A stretch of 13,415 nt of DNA from an uncultured Veillonella sp. (lineage in GTDB: Bacteria; Bacillota; Negativicutes; Veillonellales; Veillonellaceae), in NCBI GenBank assembly GCA_902477915.1, contig CABSJA010000047.1, positions 1 to 13,415 on the forward strand, in the 5' to 3' direction. Position numbers and translations under genes: made by a program. The first letter of the stretch is position 1. The number at the start of each line of letters is the position of its first letter. The notes beneath the pieces were generated by a model, which saw nothing but the letters and a program-made list of their open reading frames with translations, was not told the origin of the DNA and did not search any database. This document shows, one piece after another, positions 6,723 to 12,538 of the stretch.

Positions 6723-7816
6723 TGTTCAAGCTCTCCTATCTCTTTAGCATGCTTATCCATTGCCAAAATCTCACCTTTTAAAGTGGTAATAATAATACCT
6801 ACCTCTGCTTCGTTAGCAATATATCGCTCACTACGTAGAGAGGCACGATCTACAACGCGTTGGTATACACCATTCAGTCCTTCACGCTCTAAAATAGGGA
6901 ACGTAGACTCTGTGGTTTGGCAATTAAACAACTCTTCACACACCGCTTGGGATGCCCCTTCTAAGGCAGCATAGGCCACGATACTTTCCATACGACCATC
7001 ACTCATGCGATTGTGGGTATGGAAACTACCACTAGCTAGTTTTATTAGCTTGCCAATATGACCGATGATCAAGATACGTTTGAAGCCAATTTCAACAGCT
7101 TTTTCGAGCATAAAGCCAATAAAGTTACTAGTCTCTGCCATTTGGTTCTTATGAATACCGAGTACTTGCTCCGCAAGATCCTGACCAATACGGCCTGGCA
7201 CGAGAACAGCCGTTTCACAGCCATTGGCTTTCATAACTTTCAACTGAGGCACCAACGAGTTTTTGAAACCTTCTTCACTCATGGGCTTAACGATACCAGT
7301 GGTTCCAATAATAGAAATACCACCTTCGATACCGAGTGTATGGTTTAAGGTTTTCTTAGCTAAAACCATGCCGTTTGGCACACTCACCGTTACCGTAACA
7401 CCTTGACCATGAACACAATGCTCGTCGAAGACGATTTTCATCATTGCCCGAGGTCCTGGATTGATGGCTGGTTCTCCTGGCGGCATAGCAAGGCCCGGTT
7501 TTGTTACCGTCCCTACGCCAAAACCCGCTCGGAATCGTAGTTCACCAGTATCATCAAGGGTCACCGTTGTTTCCACATCATTGCCATGCGTAACATCAGG
7601 ATCATCGCCACCGTCTTTCATAACGGTTACCTTAGCCTCTATATCAGATAGTACCTCTACGGCTTTAATAGGCACTTCAATGTACTGACCTTGAGGATTT
7701 TCAATGACCACTTGGTCCACGATGTTCTTATCTAAGAGGGCCAACAAACCAGCTTTCATACCTGCCGTAGCACATGAACCTGTGGTATAGCCACCCTTCA
7801 TGTCCTCTACTTTCAT
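6698..7816 (-). CDS. cbiD: Cobalt-precorrin-5B C1-methyltransferase CbiD
   Basis: CbiD methylates C1 of cobalt-precorrin-5B and is diagnostic of the anaerobic cobalamin route. The 372-residue protein is of normal length and has the family signature GYTTGSCATAG at residues 9-19. Further conserved blocks are DGGDDPDVTHG, AGFGVGTVTKPGL, GEPAINPGPR, GISIIGTTGIVKPMSEE and ILIIGHIGKLIKLASG with FHTHNRMSDGR. The ATG at 7816 is preceded by AGGAGG four bases away. It is the first cbi gene; yajQ ends 71 bases upstream, with a perfect hairpin but no U tract in between, so transcription from the yajQ promoter may continue into it. Confidence 0.97.
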   Translation of the reverse strand: MKVEDMKGGYTTGSCATAGMKAGLLALLDKNIVDQVVIENPQGQYIEVPIKAVEVLSDIEAKVTVMKDGGDDPDVTHGNDVETTVTLDDTGELRFRAGFGVGTVTKPGLAMPPGEPAINPGPRAMMKIVFDEHCVHGQGVTVTVSVPNGMVLAKKTLNHTLGIEGGISIIGTTGIVKPMSEEGFKNSLVPQLKVMKANGCETAVLVPGRIGQDLAEQVLGIHKNQMAETSNFIGFMLEKAVEIGFKRILIIGHIGKLIKLASGSFHTHNRMSDGRMESIVAYAALEGASQAVCEELFNCQTTESTFPILEREGLNGVYQRVVDRASLRSERYIANEAEVGIIITTLKGEILAMDKHAKEIGELEQWHIPCIS

Positions 7817-7831
7817 AAGGCCTCCTACACC

Positions 7832-7871
7832 GATAGGGTTAGCAACTCATACGAATTAAACTAACCCTATC
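7832..7871 (-). promoter_or_regulatory. Perfect hairpin between yajQ and cbiD
   Basis: An 11-base perfect inverted repeat, GATAGGGTTAG and CTAACCCTATC, flanks an 18-base loop. On the minus strand it begins 16 bases after the yajQ stop and ends five bases before the cbiD AGGAGG. No U run follows (the next bases are GGTGTAGGAGG), so it is not a standard intrinsic terminator. It might stabilise the downstream mRNA, act as a processing site, or modulate cbiD translation. The structure is seen; its role is inferred. Confidence 0.55.
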
Positions 7872-7887
7872 TTATGGACATATGTTA

Positions 7888-8382
7888 TTAAGAACGGAAG
7901 TTAACGAATTGCAATTCTACAGGGATATCCAATTGTTTTAACATTTGGATAACAGCTTGCAAATCATCTTTATCTTTACCAGATACGCGCACTTGATCCT
8001 CTTGGATAGATGCTTGTACCTTAATTTTCATGTTTTTAATTGCTTTTACTACTTCTTTAGCATTTTCTTTAGTAATGCCTTTTTTAATAGTAATCACTTG
8101 GCGAACTGTGGCACCCGCTGCTGGTTCAACCTTACCGTAGTCAAGATTTTTAATCGCTACATTACGTTTAACCATTTTGCCTTTTAATACATCGATAATG
8201 GCATTCAATTTATATTCATCATCACCGATGATTTTGATAGTGTCACCTTCAAGACTAATTTCCGCTTTAGAACCACGGAAATCATAGCGCGTACCAATCT
8301 CTTTTTTTGCTTGGTTTACCGCATTATCTACTTCCTGCATATCCACTTCGGACACAACGTCAAAGGAACAATCTTTAGCCAT
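7888..8382 (-). CDS. yajQ: YajQ-family (DUF520) nucleotide-binding protein
   Basis: This 164-residue cytoplasmic protein matches the YajQ/DUF520 family in length and sequence: MAKDCSFDVVSEVDMQEVDNA at the start, then KEIGTRYDFRGSKAEI, VKRNVAIKNLDYGKVEPA, TIKKGITKENAKEVVKAIK and KVQASIQEDQVRVSGKDKDDLQ. The fold is two small alpha-beta domains. Family members bind nucleotides, and one Xanthomonas homologue is reported to bind cyclic di-GMP; the role here is unknown. I use the ATG at 8382, preceded by AGGAGG six bases away. The frame stays open to 8454, but those 24 extra residues lack family similarity. It is the first gene before the cbi set, with a promoter and a structured leader upstream. 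Confidence 0.95.
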   Translation of the reverse strand: MAKDCSFDVVSEVDMQEVDNAVNQAKKEIGTRYDFRGSKAEISLEGDTIKIIGDDEYKLNAIIDVLKGKMVKRNVAIKNLDYGKVEPAAGATVRQVITIKKGITKENAKEVVKAIKNMKIKVQASIQEDQVRVSGKDKDDLQAVIQMLKQLDIPVELQFVNFRS

Positions 8383-8400
8383 TTTATACCTCCTACACCT

Positions 8401-8487
8401 GAACCCGTTGGGCATGGGGCTCATAGCATTACTTTCATCATCCTCATATTCCAAGTGAAAGTGTAAATGTACACCAAATCGGAATAT
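8401..8487 (-). promoter_or_regulatory. Structured 5' leader of yajQ
   Basis: The predicted leader contains three nested or successive stems on the minus strand. ATATTCC (8487-8481) pairs with GGAATAT (8452-8446). Inside it, GTGTA (8474-8470) pairs with TACAC (8465-8461) around a 4-base loop. Downstream, GAGCCC (8422-8417) can pair with GGGTTC (8406-8401) using one G-U pair, ending about ten bases before the yajQ AGGAGG. I recognise no known riboswitch class; the conserved cobalamin-box motifs are absent. Whether it folds or regulates is not known. Confidence 0.35.
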
Positions 8488-8496
8488 ATCTCTATA

Positions 8497-8525
8497 ATTA
8501 TACCTTATAACACGCTTCTTTTCTA
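8497..8525 (-). promoter_or_regulatory. Candidate promoter of yajQ (and possibly the cbi operon)
   Basis: On the minus strand a perfect TATAAT (8502-8497) lies 17 bases downstream of TAGAAA (8525-8520), which matches four of six consensus -35 bases. Transcription would begin near 8490, giving a leader of about 108 bases before the yajQ ATG. No strong terminator is seen between yajQ and cbiD, so this could be the main promoter of a nine-gene unit. Confidence 0.5.
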
Positions 8526-8610
8526 GGTAAATCGATTTTTTTAATTATAACTATTATTAATCATAGAAGGATTATTCAGACTATAAAGAAAAGTAAGTAT
8601 TAGCTATTTC

Positions 8611-8664
8611 AAAAAACAAAATATCCGGTACCCAACAGATACAATCTATCGATACCGGATATTT
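8611..8664 (-). terminator. Intrinsic terminator of the 238-residue secreted-protein gene
   Basis: A perfect 12-base inverted repeat, AAATATCCGGTA at 8619-8630 and its complement at 8653-8664, flanks a 22-base loop. On the minus strand the 3' arm ends in ATATTT and is followed by TGTTTTTT (8618-8611), a good U tract. It begins about 32 bases after the stop codon of the gene at 8697-9413. The same sequence on the plus strand lacks a U run. Confidence 0.88.
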
Positions 8665-8696
8665 AATCACTATAATATTTTCATATGAATCTTAAT

Positions 8697-9413
8697 CTAT
8701 CTTGTTGGCAACACAATATTTTGTCCAGATGGTTTACTTGGGTTCATAGCATTTGGAAGATCTTCTACTGTTGTATTTAAATCTGTATCAGCAGCTACCA
8801 CAGCAACAAACTTTTGGCCTGGTTCATAGTAAATGTTTGTCCCCTTCATAAATAAGCCACCAACTAGGCTAACAGCAGCAGCCACAGCTACAGCACCATT
8901 ATCAGAATGACCTTTACCTTTTACTTGGGCATCGAGAGGAACTGTAACTCCATTAACAGTTTTAATTTCATTTATGCTAAATTCTAATCTACCTTTGCGG
9001 CCAAACATACCGTTTTTTCTAGACTTTGTAATTGTTCCCAGTACTTCTTGATTTGCTGGAATTACTACAACATTATTTATAAGAAGATTTTCTAATGTTT
9101 TTAATCTAAAAGTATTCCCCTCTTTACTTCGTTTGGAACTAATTGGAGTAATTAATTCTAATTCAATCTTTGTATCCTTAGGAATATAAGCATGACCATT
9201 AATAATAGAACTTGTGCGTACAGTTGAAGATGAATCTTCATTTTTTAACAGTTGAATACGATTAACACCTGATGGCATCTCTGTTTTTACAACAGAGTTC
9301 TCCCCTGCAGCTTGTCCTGTAGTATTTTCTCCATGCGCAACTGTCGGCATTAAGCAACCCAAACCAATACAACCAACAACCAATAATTTTAAAAGTGCTT
9401 TAGAAGATTTCAT
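8697..9413 (-). CDS. Secreted beta-rich protein of unknown function
   Basis: I do not recognise this gene by name. The 238-residue product has a signal peptide: MKSSKALLKL followed by a hydrophobic core, with likely cleavage after VAHG near residue 28. Cys15 in LVVGC loosely resembles a lipobox, so a lipoprotein is a weaker alternative. After a polar stretch, residues 74-215 look like repeated short beta-strands of the form hydrophobic-Pro-x-x-x-x-hydrophobic: AYIPKDTKIEL, VVVIPANQEVLG, VTVPLDAQVKG and YYEPGQKFVAV. This resembles all-beta domains in surface or secretion-channel proteins, but I make no functional claim. A Gly/Ala-rich stretch at 173-190 could be a glycine-zipper-like hydrophobic segment. 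The ATG at 9413 is preceded by GGGGG; an upstream TTG at 9431 has no better support. A strong terminator follows, so it seems monocistronic. Confidence 0.85.
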   Translation of the reverse strand: MKSSKALLKLLVVGCIGLGCLMPTVAHGENTTGQAAGENSVVKTEMPSGVNRIQLLKNEDSSSTVRTSSIINGHAYIPKDTKIELELITPISSKRSKEGNTFRLKTLENLLINNVVVIPANQEVLGTITKSRKNGMFGRKGRLEFSINEIKTVNGVTVPLDAQVKGKGHSDNGAVAVAAAVSLVGGLFMKGTNIYYEPGQKFVAVVAADTDLNTTVEDLPNAMNPSKPSGQNIVLPTR

Positions 9414-9451
9414 ATGTACCCCCAAAAACAAATAAAAACATATAACTATAC

Positions 9452-9480
9452 ATTATAGGCTCAGTATACCATATCATGAA
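9452..9480 (-). promoter_or_regulatory. Candidate promoter of the secreted-protein gene; rest of spacer featureless
   Basis: A minus-strand TATAAT (9457-9452) has a weak TTCATG 17 bases upstream (9480-9475). The predicted start lies about 33 bases before the ATG at 9413. Another possible -10, TGGTATACT, lies a few bases upstream. The remaining spacer up to the WG-repeat gene (9481-9577) is AT-rich, and I see no convincing terminator in it. Confidence 0.4.
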
Positions 9481-9577
9481 TTTTTAATGAACCAATTATT
9501 TTAGTTATAATATTTGTTATGAGTTCGTAGCAAATAGCGCAAAAGATTAAACATAGAAAATTTTGACCAAATACGAT

Positions 9578-11182
9578 TTATAGCACATTAACTGCATCAT
9601 ACATTGGTTGAACAACCCATTCACCGTTGGAGTTCATTACACCCCATTTTCCATTAGACTTCACTGCGCCATAACCATGTCTAAATGGTACAGTTTTACT
9701 AATCAACTTATTCTTATCATGGAATAAAACTTTACCACTCTCATCAATTAATTGATAATCGTTAGAACCTTTATGAACCCAAGCATAGGCCCCACCAAAT
9801 ACATCTATTGTCATATCCTTAGTTGTTGTAAATACAATATTACCGGATTGCATATCAATTAAGTATTTACTTTCACCTTTTGTAGCCACCATCCGAGTAG
9901 CACTTACAAAATTAATTGAATCATATACAAATGGATTAACTTGTTTTCCTGTTTCTAAATTAAAAATACCAGCTTTTCCATTATCTTTATTGATGAGTAC
10001 TAACAAAGCATTAATAGTATCCATTTCCCCTGCATCATAATTACCAGGTTGAATAATATACTCACCATTACGATTCATAAATCCTAATTTACCTTGATTT
10101 TTAACAAGTGTACCATAAGCTGTCATTGGCCATACGGCATCATTCTTGCTATCAATGATGATATTGCCACTGCGGTCCAAATAACCACGTTTTACACCAT
10201 CATAAACTGGGTTCCAAGCATCACCATAATAAATCCCACCTTGACTGCTTAAACCTATGCCTACAGCCATGCTTAAAAATCCACCTAAATTAAACTTACT
10301 AATATGACGTCGATATTCGGCCAATCCATTCTTAAATTCATCAATATCGTCTGTAGGAGATTCAAAAATTGGATTGCCGCTACCATCAATAGCTATAGTT
10401 TTACCTTTAGCGCTTTTTACAAAGGCACGATCTTCACTAAATTTTGTATACACTTCCTTAAATTGTGGCTCAATCACCGTTTTGTTAGAAGCATCTACAA
10501 AACCCCATTTATTTTTTACAGAAACGGCTGTATAAGAATCACTTGGATAAGAAATAGAATTTATTTTAACATCGCCATTGGATAAATTTTTTACCATTTC
10601 GCGACGTGCCAAAATATCTTTATCATGCTCACCATAAGTGTCAACACCACTAGAAATCACAGAACCATCAATGTTAATATGTTCTAATGTTTTTTTAGTA
10701 TATGCAAAATATGTACCATCAGCAGATAATGATGGATCAATATCTAAATACTGTGGTTCAAGCAAAACTTTACCGTCTGTACCGACTACGCCCCATTTCC
10801 CTTTTTGTTTTACTGTTGCCAATTGACCCAACTTAATAAAGTTATCATTGTCAATTACTGCTTGTATCGATTTAAGAGCCGCTGGAGGCTGATGCTGAGC
10901 AGAAAGAATTGGCACAACAACATAATCCGCCATGCGTCCAGCACCAACCGATACGGATACACCGCTAGATTTAGCTTTAGATTTTTCCATAGTTGAAACT
11001 GAAGTAGAGGATGTTGCTGTTGTATGTTTCTCACTAGTTACACGCGTACTTGTAGATGTCGGTGTATCTTGATTTGTCACAGTTTTACTGCTAGTAGATG
11101 TTGTTGTTGTTGCTGCGAAAGCACTTGTAGACATAGCCGCCAACACACAAGCGACTAATAAGGATTTCTTATTCAGTTTCAT
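9578..11182 (-). CDS. Exported WG-repeat protein with Ser/Thr-rich linker
   Basis: The 534-residue product has a clear signal peptide (MKLNKKSLLVACVLAAMSTSAFA, cleavage likely after residue 23). A Ser/Thr-rich, probably disordered linker follows to about residue 65. The rest is made of WG-type beta repeats with the pattern K-W-G-h-h-x-x-x-G-x-h-h-h-x-P-x-Y/F. Good copies start near residues 129 (KWGVVGTDGKVLLEPQY), 225 (KWGFVDASNKTVIEPQF) and 512 (KWGVMNSNGEWVVQPMY). Degenerate ones lie near 333 (GYLDRSGNIII), 365 (KLGFMNRNGEYIIQP) and 403. A Gly-rich hydrophobic insert at about 299-320 interrupts the array. WG-repeat proteins are common in bacteria and their roles are mostly unknown. Export to periplasm or surface is inferred from the signal peptide. 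The ATG at 11182 follows AAGGAGAGG. It is followed 164 bases later by another secreted-protein gene that has its own likely promoter. Confidence 0.9.
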   Translation of the reverse strand: MKLNKKSLLVACVLAAMSTSAFAATTTTSTSSKTVTNQDTPTSTSTRVTSEKHTTATSSTSVSTMEKSKAKSSGVSVSVGAGRMADYVVVPILSAQHQPPAALKSIQAVIDNDNFIKLGQLATVKQKGKWGVVGTDGKVLLEPQYLDIDPSLSADGTYFAYTKKTLEHINIDGSVISSGVDTYGEHDKDILARREMVKNLSNGDVKINSISYPSDSYTAVSVKNKWGFVDASNKTVIEPQFKEVYTKFSEDRAFVKSAKGKTIAIDGSGNPIFESPTDDIDEFKNGLAEYRRHISKFNLGGFLSMAVGIGLSSQGGIYYGDAWNPVYDGVKRGYLDRSGNIIIDSKNDAVWPMTAYGTLVKNQGKLGFMNRNGEYIIQPGNYDAGEMDTINALLVLINKDNGKAGIFNLETGKQVNPFVYDSINFVSATRMVATKGESKYLIDMQSGNIVFTTTKDMTIDVFGGAYAWVHKGSNDYQLIDESGKVLFHDKNKLISKTVPFRHGYGAVKSNGKWGVMNSNGEWVVQPMYDAVNVL

Positions 11183-11206
11183 AAACCTCTCCTTTTACAA
11201 AGCAAA

Positions 11207-11250
11207 CCATATACTCATCAATATATGGCGTTAAGACATTAAACTGCCAA
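11207..11250 (-). promoter_or_regulatory. Candidate promoter and dyad upstream of the WG-repeat gene
   Basis: On the minus strand TTGGCA (11250-11245, five of six to consensus) is followed after a rather long 19-base spacer by TATATT (11225-11220). The -10 region lies inside a perfect dyad, CCATATA (11228-11222) and TATATGG (11213-11207), separated by eight bases. The dyad could be an operator over the promoter or, for transcripts from farther upstream, a leader hairpin about 13 bases before the ribosome-binding site. A second promoter candidate, TTGTCT (11337-11332) with TATAAT (11314-11309) at 17 bases, lies upstream. Confidence 0.35.
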
Positions 11251-11370
11251 AGCATTCAAATAAATAAAACACCAATACATAAAAAATATATAAAAAACAT
11301 TAATAAAAATTATACTATATGGTCTCTATAAAGACAACAAATTATGAAAAATTCTTCATCCATTATTTAT

Positions 11371-11380
11371 TTGATATAAT
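11371..11380 (+). promoter_or_regulatory. Extended -10 promoter of the pseudouridine synthase gene
   Basis: TTGATATAAT contains a perfect TATAAT (11375-11380) preceded by TGA, the extended -10 form. No good -35 is present, which extended -10 promoters tolerate. The expected start point, six to seven bases after the -10, falls at 11387-11388, that is, on the start codon itself. Confidence 0.6.
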
Positions 11381-11387
11381 ACTATGT

Positions 11388-12287
11388 ATGAAAACAGCAA
11401 CTATTATCGACTTGATTGTAGATTCCAACGTACATACTCAATCTATGAATCATATTATAAAACAACAGCATATTTCCCAACGTATGCGGCGGCGTTTGCG
11501 AAATGACGGTATTATAACAGTTAATGACGAACCAGCCTCTTGGAATACCCTTGTTCACGGTGGAGACCATCTCGTTATGAAGTTAACCCCTGAACAAGAG
11601 TTTAGTTTAAGCCCTATGGACCTCGATATCGTATACGAAGATGAGTATATTTTAGTCATCAACAAAGAGGCTGGTATTCTGATGCATCCTACCTCGACAG
11701 TACGAGATCATACCTTAGCAAATGGTGTTCTACATTACTACCAAGAAACAAATCAACATTATGATTTCCATCCTGTTCATCGATTAGATAAAGACACCTC
11801 TGGAATTGTTATCATTGCTAAAACCTCTGTAGTACAACATGCTTTCGATAAAAAGCATACTCATTTCCATAAAAACTACGACGCTATAGTAGAAGGTCAA
11901 TTACCCACTAATCACATAAGCGTACAGTGGCCTATTGGACGTAAGCCAGGTAGTATTATCGAGCGTTGCTGCACGGCTGAGGGTAAACCAGCTCATACAG
12001 ATATAACTGTCATTGAGAGTAATACCATTGTAAAGAATAAGATTGTGCAATGCTTTACCCATGTGCAATGTTTATTACATACAGGTCGAACACATCAAAT
12101 TCGGGTTCATCTATCTCAACTAGGATATCCACTTGCTGGAGATGACCTGTATGGTGGGCACTTAAAATATATTCAACGTCAAGCACTCCATGCATCGCGC
12201 GTTAGCTTTTACCATCCCATGACGGATGAATGGCTAGAATTACAGGCATCCTTACCATCAGATATGGAGGCATTACTCACCAATTAA
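11388..12287 (+). CDS. RluA/RluD-family pseudouridine synthase
   Basis: This enzyme should isomerise specific uridines in 23S rRNA, or possibly tRNA, to pseudouridine. From the ATG at 11388 it has 299 residues. Residues about 15-65 resemble an S4-like RNA-binding region (SQRMRRRLRNDGIITVNDEPA). The catalytic domain begins near residue 80 (LDIVYEDEYILVINKEAG). It carries the active-site motif HRLDKDTSG at 131-139, with Asp134 as the nucleophile. KNYDAIVEG and TGRTHQIRVHL (231-241), followed by GYPLAGDDLYGG, complete the family pattern. The exact target base cannot be read from sequence. No ribosome-binding site precedes the ATG and a -10 box ends seven bases upstream, so a leaderless mRNA is likely. 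An ATG at 11319 in the same frame also lacks a ribosome-binding site and would add 23 residues that are not family-like. Confidence 0.93.
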   Translation: MKTATIIDLIVDSNVHTQSMNHIIKQQHISQRMRRRLRNDGIITVNDEPASWNTLVHGGDHLVMKLTPEQEFSLSPMDLDIVYEDEYILVINKEAGILMHPTSTVRDHTLANGVLHYYQETNQHYDFHPVHRLDKDTSGIVIIAKTSVVQHAFDKKHTHFHKNYDAIVEGQLPTNHISVQWPIGRKPGSIIERCCTAEGKPAHTDITVIESNTIVKNKIVQCFTHVQCLLHTGRTHQIRVHLSQLGYPLAGDDLYGGHLKYIQRQALHASRVSFYHPMTDEWLELQASLPSDMEALLTN

Positions 12288-12332
12288 GCTAATGTATTTC
12301 TGGTAAATTAATACCGATACATATAAATTAGC
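12288..12332 (+). other. Imperfect hairpin after the pseudouridine synthase gene
   Basis: Immediately after the stop codon, GCTAATGTAT can pair with ATAC and ATTAGC farther on, with an inner GGTA and TACC stem around AATTAA. Five to six bases bulge on the 3' side. No U run follows, so it is at best a weak terminator or a 3'-end stabiliser. I see no better terminator before the next gene. Confidence 0.3.
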
Positions 12333-12405
12333 CCACATGGGTCATAAAATAAGACGAAATTTATGCATAAGTTATACAAAAAATATTGGCCCTTTATAGT
12401 GTTTC

Positions 12406-12434
12406 TTGATATACTTAACTTGAATTGATATATG
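12406..12434 (+). promoter_or_regulatory. Promoter of the aldolase gene
   Basis: TTGATA (12406-12411, five of six) is followed by a 17-base spacer and TATATG (12429-12434), which is preceded by TGA as an extended -10. Transcription would start near 12441, giving a leader of about 98 bases. An overlapping alternative is TTGAAT (12420-12425) with TACACT (12442-12447) at 16 bases. Confidence 0.55.
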
Positions 12435-12440
12435 ATTGCA

Positions 12441-12533
12441 ATACACTAGTATTTAATCTAGCTCATATGCGCTAGAAAGACTAGCAGTCACAGTATTAAT
12501 AACATGATATGACAGGCCCTATGGCCAAGGAGG
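12441..12533 (+). promoter_or_regulatory. Aldolase leader with CTAG cluster, small hairpin and strong ribosome-binding site
   Basis: Four CTAG tetramers lie at 12445, 12458, 12472 and 12481. The middle two form the stem TCTAGC and GCTAGA (12457-12462 and 12471-12476) around an 8-base loop. A strong AAGGAGG ribosome-binding site at 12527-12533, five bases before the ATG, fixes the aldolase start. The CTAG cluster could be an operator or just the product of the hairpin; neither is shown. Confidence 0.4.
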
Positions 12534-12538
12534 ACAAC

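Noticed and set aside
8383..8454. Upstream extension of yajQ (24 residues)
   Set aside because: It has no homology to DUF520 and the ATG at 8382 has a perfect AGGAGG at the right spacing.
11384..11386. ATG four bases before the synthase start
   Set aside because: It is in a different frame from the synthase and lacks a ribosome-binding site; it cannot produce the RluA-family protein.
12345..12405. Short plus-strand frame of about 20 codons (ATG in ATGGGTCAT)
   Set aside because: It has no ribosome-binding site, no recognisable content, and ends before the aldolase promoter.
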